Shown piece by piece: positions 14,292 to 20,064 of a stretch of DNA of 20,064 bases. Position 1 is the first letter of the stretch. Every line of letters starts with the position of its first letter. A program made the position numbers and the translations under genes. This stretch comes from Nemertoderma westbladi (taxonomy: Eukaryota > Xenacoelomorpha > Nemertodermatida > Nemertodermatidae), in the NCBI GenBank assembly GCA_032718475.1, contig JAUCBJ010001274.1, forward strand, positions 1-20,064, read 5' to 3'. Under the pieces are notes generated by a model, which saw only the letters and a list, made by a program, of their open reading frames with translations, had not been told where the DNA came from and searched no databases.

Positions 14292-16720
14292 CACCCCAAA
14301 TATGCCAACCCCTATCATAGAGGCATCGCCTTTAAACAAGACGGTAAGCATCAGTAATAATAAAAAATCAGCACATTTCCTAGCCCCGAGAAGTAATAAT
14401 GAATTTGCGGAGAAAATGATTACACAACTACATAAAGCCATGGATAATAATAAACGAGCATTCACAAAAAGAAGGCAGATAACCTCACTTTAAATGAGAG
14501 GACAGCACTACACAACCTTAAGATAAATTAATTACTGCAAATTTGCAAAGGTGACAAGACTGGGAATACCATTTTGATGAATCTGGAGGATCACAACAGG
14601 AAATGTTGGAAAATAAAGAAATGTTGGACAATAAATAAAATTAAAACATACTCAAAGAGGACCCATCACATACTTTCAACAAATCACTAAAGACTAAAAC
14701 GTTTTGGTATACTGTACTAAACGTGGATCTATTTATTACCTTTATTACCCATCTACCCCATATTTCTATATTACTATTTAAGGACCACAAATAACAAACT
14801 AACTGGATAAGATGGGAAGACGGAAGATTATTACCAAAAGGACGACCTATTGTGGCTACTAAAGGCACCCTTCCCTATTTTACCCGCTTTCCAAATTTAT
14901 AAACAAAATGTTAGAACCTATTGTACTCAAATTAGATTCACACCTGTGGAACACAGAACACTTCATGGAAACAGTTCCTAGGAAAATTGACCCGAGTAGC
15001 AGCACACTTATCAGCCTCGATGTAGAGGATTATGTATACAAATATTTCCCATCCGTGGGCTGTAAAGCTATTCAATTAATTCTTGAGAAAGATCCGGATT
15101 CTATGAACCAAACGATTATCACACTTCCCAATAAGATCATAATAATAAAATTTGTTCTAGAACATAATTACTTTATTTTTAACTCCATATTTTACATCCA
15201 ACGGAAAGGGGTCGCCATTGTTCGCCAATGCACTTGTTTTACCAGGAATTTTTCTACCCTTTATTCTCTACCATTGAAACCCATTTTCTGAATATCCTAT
15301 ATACACCAACCGAACTTGGTAGTATCCTTCCTCAGTGCCAAAATAAAGGAGAAATAACACCTACTAACAAACAGCCTACAACAGCCCTGGGCCCCCCTGG
15401 GACTAACACAGAGAGGTTCAGCCCTCTAAGCAACCCCCAAATTACTACTGATGATATGCCTAAAACAAGCAAGAGCGATTAGAACCATGGCTACACCGCG
15501 GACAACACGATGGTGATAAAGTGCAGATCGAACATAAAATGCAATTGGAACAATACGACCCAGTCCCAAACGCTCATTACACAATTCTTCAATCCAGAGA
15601 TAATATATGTACCACAAACTGATGCTATCGAAACTGATAAGAAATTCAACATAACTTACTATAAGCGCTTCGTCGATGATGTTTACCAAATAATTTAAAA
15701 AACACTAAACCCAAGTGATATTGAGTATATAATGAAGATTATTAATTATGCAAGTTTTGCCCTCTATGGTAATTACAACATTAAATTCACCATTGAACAC
15801 TCAACTGAATCTCTACCATTCCTAGATACATTATCATCTAGCTTATCGCATGGCGATATCAACATCAGACCAAACATCACAACAATAACAAACTTAATTC
15901 TGTAATTAAAGAACAATTGTTACGGATTTATAAACGATGTGACAATGATATGGACACATATGCGGTACATAGGCACTTCTTCCTGGGTGACTGCGTCAAC
16001 TCTAATTGCCCCCTCCCTGTTATTAACAGACTACGCAAATGGAAACCCAAAACATCCAACGTAACGCAGAAATCCAAAGTAAACAAGAAACACAGACATA
16101 AATTGTTCATACCTACACCAGAACATCTAAGAAAGAATTTTAAATACATTGTGGACCATTTCAAACAAGGCCTTGCAACCGGCATCGGAATCGAACTTGT
16201 GCCATAAAACCCACTTCCCCCCGCACTGGGACATATTATTATGAGAAACAATACCGCTACATAAAATGACAATAAGTCATGCGTAACCATCCCTGCGTAA
16301 CCAAAAAATGTTTAACCTGCCCACATATCGCTAACCTACAGTACAACGTACGCAGTGGGGGGAACAGATACAGGGCTCCTTTAATTGTAAGTCGAACCTC
16401 GTAATCTACATGGGCTGGTGCGTCTTACACCCAACACAATATTACATCTGCCAAACTATCCAGCGTCTACACGAACGTATGAACGGGCCATAGAGCAATA
16501 TTAACAATTACCCAAAACGTATGAACGAGATAAGTAAAGGACGACATCCTCTTGGCCCGTCACATGTGCCGTTGTGGTTACGACAACTTCCGGGTCACCA
16601 TTACCGATAAATTCCCCAATCAAAAAACGCTTGTTGCAGCTGAAGGGAACCTGATAAACATGTTCAACCCCCCCCCCCCCCCCCCCTAAACTTGAATAAA
16701 CCCGCAATTTAGTCAACGAA
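14292..16720 (+). pseudogene. Penelope-like reverse transcriptase / GIY-YIG endonuclease, multiply frameshifted
   Basis: N-terminal helical segment (FAEKMITQLHKAMDNN) near 14400-14460; GDKTGNTILMNLEDHN near 14548-14595; GRPIVA at 14840-14857; KMLEPIVLKLDS from 14905; SLDVEDY, with the first catalytic Asp, near 15013-15030; FVLEHNYF and FYIQRKGVAI at 15150-15220; YKRFVDDVYQII at 15660-15695, with the two catalytic Asp; IKFTIEHS and LPFLDTL near 15780-15836; a basic linker to 16207 (open at 15917-16207). Near 16379-16510 a GIY-YIG-like stretch reads NLVIYMGWC...QYYICQT...LHERMNG, with VIY in place of GIY and YIC in place of YIG. At least five frame changes or stops are needed to read it, so it is dead. 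A 19-base C run near its end (16668-16686) is also disruptive. Confidence 0.78.
16668..16686. repeat. Poly(C) run, 19 bases
   Basis: An uninterrupted run of C lies in the C-terminal remnant of the Penelope-like element. Its length is likely to vary and to be misread in sequencing. On the minus strand it is a G run capable of quadruplex formation. Confidence 0.9.
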
Positions 16721-16845
16721 CGAACATAACCTATTATAATAAATTGTACCGGTACTAGCTTTCAGAGTATTTTTTCGTTCGAAACTATATTATAATAAAT
16801 TGCCGTCCATATATGGACCAGAACTGAACCTAACTTTATATGAGA
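16721..16845. other. AT-rich junction with 15-bp direct repeat
   Basis: TATTATAATAAATTG occurs at 16732-16746 and 16788-16802. The segment TTTTTCGTTCGAAACTA near 16770-16787 resembles TTTTTGTTCGAAACTTTA near 18313-18330, so a loose direct repeat brackets the following 1.5 kb. Confidence 0.55.
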
Positions 16846-17500
16846 TTTTTGAATTACTTTCGGTTTACCAACTAATTTCCATTTATCTCTATTGATAATT
16901 TTTGAATTAATTACAGCTGCTACAGCTAGTTTTGTTCCGACCTACTTACCTTTAATCTTAGGTCAATATTTTTGAATTAATTGCAACTGCACCAAACACC
17001 TTATTCTTAATTCTGGGTGGATCTGACCTATTTCTTGTTTATGTTTAATTTTTAATTTTTGAATTGAGTACCTTATCCAATTGCTGGGTGGAACTGACCA
17101 TTGATTTTTATGATTTTTTTTGAATAATTACATTATTCTATTGGTGATACTTTTTGAAATAATTGCAGCTACAGCTAGTTTTCTTCCGACCTACTGTATA
17201 TTTTCCTATAGCACTTTTAATCTTTATGAATATTTTTGAATTAATTGCGGCTGGTTGGTTCGGACTTACTGTATAGTTTGCCGAGCACCATAAACCTTAT
17301 TCTATAAATAATGAATATTATCTGAATTATTTGCAGCTGGGTGAATCTGGCCTATTTCCATTTATTATTATTTTGAATTAATTACCCAATTACCTTATTC
17401 TATTGGCGAATATATCATTTGAGTTAATTGCAGCTAACCTACTACTCTGGTGGATCTGGCATACTCTCTTTTTTCTATTTATGATTATTTTTGTATTAAT
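16846..17500. repeat. Degenerate array of TTTTTGAATTAATTGCAGCT motif, about 11 copies
   Basis: Copies, some partial, start near 16846, 16899, 16969, 17056, 17117, 17151, 17233, 17331, 17371, 17416 and 17487. Several are followed by CTACAGCTAGTTTT and TTCCGACCTACT, and others by ACCTTATTCTATTGG and GGGTGGATCTGACC. The spacing of about 35-98 bp is irregular. It is either an old, eroded tandem repeat or a cluster of sites pairing AATTAATT with a CAGCTG-like E-box. No open frame is of interest. Confidence 0.7.
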
Positions 17501-17655
17501 TACCTTATTCTAGTACTGGATGGAATATTATTTTTGATACATACATTTGTTAGATTTAATCTTTTGCTCCATACATTTCTTTTGGCTGGGTTTTTAAATT
17601 CAATTTTCTGAACAATTTGATTTTTCTGAATTCTGCTGGTGGTACTGTAACGTCC

Positions 17656-17691
17656 AAACGTCTGAAGCAGGCCCGTAGGCCGAAAACGTTT
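17656..17691 (+). ncRNA. Hammerhead-like hairpin (possible degenerate ribozyme)
   Basis: The order is AAACGT, then CTGAAGC, then a GGCC-CGTA-GGCC stem-loop, then GAAA, then ACGTTT. The outer arms pair. A hammerhead core is CUGANGA, stem II, GAAA; here only the last base of the first box differs (C for A). Penelope-like elements are known to carry hammerhead motifs in their terminal regions, and one lies just upstream, so the location fits. The cleavage triplet and stem geometry were not established, so catalytic activity is doubtful. Confidence 0.35.
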
Positions 17692-17739
17692 ACGTACTAC
17701 TGAACTTACCGCCAACCTAAGACCCTTATACTGTTAACT

Positions 17740-18264
17740 GTCTATTTCTCTTCTGATCAGGTCAGGTCCCCAGATCCTGCTACCACTATGGCAGTAATGT
17801 GGTACTACCTGTAGCTGCCAGCCCAGTAGGGCAGGCCCGATAAGCATAGCCTATTCATTATTTATTTGATCAAGAGTGGGTTGGTTCAGCCCCGTCAACT
17901 AAATAAGTCATTGAGGGCTATAGCGCCTAGGGCACCATTGAAGGCAAAGGCTTGATACGCATCTGCATTAGAGATGATACACGCCCCGCCCTGTCTATAC
18001 TGGATGCTCCTCTACCAGTGTTAGGTAACCTAACCCAGGAGGCACACTTGGTTCAGGGTGTAACAAAAGGACCCCTACAGCCTACAGTCGGCAGCAGGGC
18101 TGTAGGCCATGGATAGGCGGAAGGTAATCAACCAACGGCGATCTACTGCGAAGACGCTTGTAGGAGTTGCGACCACAAGCGGTTTACTCCCGCAACTGAA
18201 AGATATCTGTCCGAGTTCGCTCGACCTAGTACAGTAGTAGTAGTAGTAGTAGTCTATTTCTCTT
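17740..18264 (+). mobile_element. SINE-like retroposon with 13-bp target-site duplication and (TAG)n tail
   Basis: GTCTATTTCTCTT occurs at 17740-17752 and again at 18252-18264. Between them is a GC-richer body of about 480 bp ending in a run of TAG triplets (about 18234-18251), directly before the right duplication. That is the layout of a retroposed short element on the plus strand. I could not establish convincing tRNA A and B boxes, so its class is open: SINE or 5'-truncated LINE end. A palindrome, GTTAGGTAACCTAAC, is at 18020-18034. A 42-codon frame (18109-18237) opens at ATG with MDRRKVINQRRSTAKT and closes in the tail. Confidence 0.72.
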
Positions 18265-18990
18265 GTTGAATTAATCCTAAATTAATTATACACGAAATAT
18301 GTAGTTCAACAGTTTTTGTTCGAAACTTTATTATGACTATTACTCCGTTGGCAAAGACATATCAGTTCATTTCATCTCTGTTATTATCAAGGCAGTTACA
18401 CCAAGTTACACCAATACTGATAATATATAATTAGTAAATATGCGTCGGTTCCTAAAGTATGCTAGGCATACCAATCTATGTACAAATACAACATGTAAGC
18501 AATTAAGGGGGGGGGGGGGGGGGGGGGTACACCCCGCCTCCCCACCCCCGGACACTATTTTAAATGTCTACAATTTCTACTGAAATTAAAATATTTTAAT
18601 TTATACAGTATGGGCTGTTAAAATATGGCTAAATATTTGTTCTTCCGAAAAATTTTCAAATTTCCTGTCGCCTCCTAGCGGCCAATGAATGAAACGAGAT
18701 TTGCGGTTAAAATGCTACTATTCATTCAATTTTAGGTGAATTACAGTACGGATGGCTGTAAAAACAGAAATATTAAAATTCCAACCGATAACTTTTAAAG
18801 AACTGCCGAAACCCATTCAAATGAGCCAAAAATAAAGAAAATTGGTTAAAAAATGGCGGAGGAGTAGTATTTTAAAAAATGAAAAATGTCATTCCGAGAT
18901 AAATTGCCTTCAAATTTTAAACCATCCCGCCAAAAGTGGATTTCTGTGGTCTGGGTTGGTTAATTGTTTCTGGCATGATAGAAGCACATC
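18265..18990. other. No gene seen apart from the poly(G) tract
   Basis: This is AT-rich sequence without convincing frames. Short motifs only: GTTACACCAA repeated near 18396-18412 and an AATAAA near 18831. A plus-strand frame that begins near 18936 overlaps the CTGTC-type repeat and is not credible. Confidence 0.4.
18507..18527. repeat. Poly(G) run, 21 bases
   Basis: An uninterrupted G run is followed by a C-rich stretch (CACCCCGCCTCCCCACCCCC). The two could pair or form a quadruplex. It is also a likely point of sequencing or assembly error. Confidence 0.9.
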
Positions 18991-19180
18991 ACCGGGCTAT
19001 AGGGGTTTTCGGGGTCAGTGATTTCATTTCCGATGTTAGTTTTAAGGTTTGGTGGAATGTAGTCTGTCTGTCTGTCTTACAATTTGACTCACAGACCATC
19101 ATACAGAAAAACAGCGATAACTCGAGAACTAAACTGAGCTTCGCTAAGCCGTTTTCAGATTTGAAATCCGCTTTAAATTT
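18991..19180 (+). repeat. Diverged single copy of the CTGTC minisatellite core
   Basis: GCTATAGGGGTTTTCGGGGTC, then GATTTCATTTCCGATGTTAG, then CTGTCTGTCTGTCTT repeats the order of blocks in the 1277-1900 array, in the same orientation. Downstream, CAGCGATAACTCGAGAACTA is a plausible extension of the family not present in the array. Confidence 0.7.
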
Positions 19181-19643
19181 TGCTATAGATTAAATAAAAA
19201 GCAGATATTATAAAACAAAATGATTTTTAAAGATGTACAGTAGTATTTACTATTAGGTAAATCTAATATCACCTATTTTCTTCTCTGTTGAATTTTGTTA
19301 AGCACTTTTCAGCACTTAGAACTTTTCATTATTGGCCATCATGTTGGCACCTATTTCGAAATTTATCGATTTGCAAAAGCGGCCCTAAATTTCCATATTT
19401 ATAATGCTATAAAGGCACCCAGTGTATGTTTACTGAACTCAGCGACAACGAAAACCCTTATAGATTTGAGATTTATGTCAAAGTAACTATTTTTTCGGAA
19501 ACCAAAAAATCAATCAACCAAAAACAAAACGAAAAGTGCTAGCAATTTGGTGACTTTCATTATGATTTTTTATCACCATTATGCTGAATTACATGTCAAA
19601 CTGATAAAAAAAGATCGGTGAGTCAAAAAAACATTTTCCGAAT
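19181..19643. other. No gene seen; 3' flank of the minus-strand small ORF
   Basis: AT-rich sequence. A 63-codon plus-strand frame at 19295-19486 lacks features. No canonical AATAAA was found on the minus strand within about 100 bases after the stop at 19644. Confidence 0.4.
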
Positions 19644-19889
19644 TTAGCCCGATTTGGGCAGGAAGAACTGGCGAATGCGAGGGCAAGGGAGGTATCCACC
19701 AAACTCTTTGCATTGAAGTGATCTGGGGTGATAGACGTAGATAAAGTGTACATAGGGATGTATCTGGTCGATACGGGGGATAAAGTTAGTTGGGAGGGCA
19801 GGTTCGAACGAGGAGGATTCAGTGTCATCTGTCGGTAGGGCCAAAACGGCCAGCAAAAACAGCGAAAACAGTAAACATGTACGCGCCAT
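19644..19889 (-). CDS. Candidate small secreted protein, 81 residues
   Basis: The start is the ATG at 19889-19887, in strong context (A at -3, G at +4). The longer frame to 19937 has only non-ATG starts. Residues 1-18 (MARTCLLFSLFLLAVLAL) form a typical signal peptide with a likely cleavage near the PTDD that follows. The mature part has an acidic Ser-rich start (DDTESSSFEP), an aromatic stretch (HPYVHFIYVYHPR) and two cysteines nine residues apart (CKEFGGYLPC), which could form a disulfide. No family is recognised and no dibasic processing site is present. It may be complete or only the first exon of a longer gene. A TATA-like element lies about 110 bases upstream. Confidence 0.45.
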   Translation of the reverse strand: MARTCLLFSLFLLAVLALPTDDTESSSFEPALPTNFIPRIDQIHPYVHFIYVYHPRSLQCKEFGGYLPCPRIRQFFLPKSG

Positions 19890-19994
19890 AATATGCACAA
19901 CCAACTCCGGGAATTGATGCAGTATCAGGCTAAACAAAAAGATATAGAACTAGTACCAAAGTTGGGTTTATCAGAAAGTGAAGCTGGCTCAGCT

Positions 19995-20005
19995 AGTATA
20001 TATGA
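19995..20005 (-). promoter_or_regulatory. Possible TATA box for the small secreted protein gene
   Basis: The minus strand reads CATATATACTAGC here. A start site 25-30 bases downstream would give a 5' UTR of roughly 80 bases before the ATG at 19889, a normal spacing. TATA-like runs are frequent in this AT-rich window, so support is modest. Confidence 0.3.
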
Positions 20006-20064
20006 GAAACCAGGTGTGATGGAAAGTTTTGCTAATACCCCACTTCGTGGAACCAAACGACAGA

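Larger units (their letters stand above)
13451..16720 (+). mobile_element. Penelope-like retroelement (RT plus GIY-YIG), decayed
   Basis: The plus strand carries, in scattered frames and in the right order, the hallmarks of a Penelope-like element: an N-terminal helical region, RT motifs, a VDD catalytic core, the LPFLDTL block, a linker, and a GIY-YIG-type endonuclease at the end. These elements prime reverse transcription at chromosomal nicks and form their own RT class near telomerase. The 48-bp tandem repeat is joined in frame to the N-terminal region, so I include it provisionally. The 5' and 3' limits are not defined; the 3' end may reach the hairpin at 17656. Confidence 0.75.

Noticed and set aside
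13668-14465. Long minus-strand frame through the 48-bp array with a hydrophobic, signal-like N-terminus
   Set aside because: The 48-bp period keeps every stop-free frame open, and the hydrophobic part is the complement of the Penelope-like N-terminal region on the plus strand, which has real family support.
17753-18251. tRNA gene or clear tRNA-derived head in the SINE-like element
   Set aside because: Partial resemblance to an A box (TGGCAGTAATGTGG) and weak GGTTCA matches did not give correct spacing or a cloverleaf.
18936-19193. Plus-strand 85-codon frame
   Set aside because: It opens at a non-ATG codon and runs through the CTGTC-type repeat.
1-20064. CRISPR arrays, bacterial operons, riboswitches or phage genes
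   Set aside because: Tandem repeats here have no unique spacers, coding regions are eukaryotic in type, and no bacterial gene order or ribosome-binding sites were seen.

Overview
The window reads as nuclear DNA of an animal, most likely a marine invertebrate. The grounds are the density of decayed retroelements (an LTR element, APE-type LINEs, a Penelope-like element, a SINE-like insertion), CTGT-rich minisatellites, eukaryotic splice and poly(A) signals, and an intronless BTB-Kelch gene. I cannot name the phylum. No bacterial operon, CRISPR array, tRNA or rRNA was seen.

Layout. 1-1006 (minus strand): broken gag of an LTR retrotransposon, with a primer-binding site and LTR edge near 992-1006. 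About 1277-1900: CTGTC-rich ~150-bp tandem repeat, with one diverged relative near 19000. 2382-2645: probable 3' end of a LINE or SINE with an (ATTGA)n tail. 2753-3022: an unrecognised stop-free coding segment followed at once by AATAAA. 3171-9056: a composite LINE locus flanked by a 9-bp direct repeat. It is a minus-strand, 5'-truncated LINE whose two halves (3180-4036 and 7597-9047) are separated by a plus-strand copy of the same family (about 4037-7596). A related sequence at 10072-10240 looks like the uninterrupted target. 9213-11583: mostly unannotated, with a possible minus-strand mini-exon at 9756-9844 and a 14/42-bp minisatellite at 10722-10931. 11584-13335: the only clearly intact long gene, a 583-aa Kelch-like protein. 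13478-14291: a 48-bp tandem repeat whose plus-strand reading frame runs on into a broken Penelope-like element (reverse transcriptase, then GIY-YIG endonuclease) to about 16720. 16846-17500: a degenerate AT-rich motif array. 17656-17691: a hammerhead-like hairpin. 17740-18264: a SINE-like insertion with a 13-bp target-site duplication. 18265-19640: AT-rich sequence with no gene. 19644-19889 (minus): a possible 81-aa secreted protein with a TATA-like element upstream.

Functionally there is one credible host gene (a probable Cullin-3 substrate adaptor), one small candidate secreted protein and two candidate exons, all set in retroelement debris. The retroelement genes carry stops or frameshifts and are very probably dead. 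The most informative structures are the dated order of LINE insertions, the Penelope-like element joined in frame to a 16-residue tandem repeat, and the array of 23-bp palindromes in the LINE 5' region.
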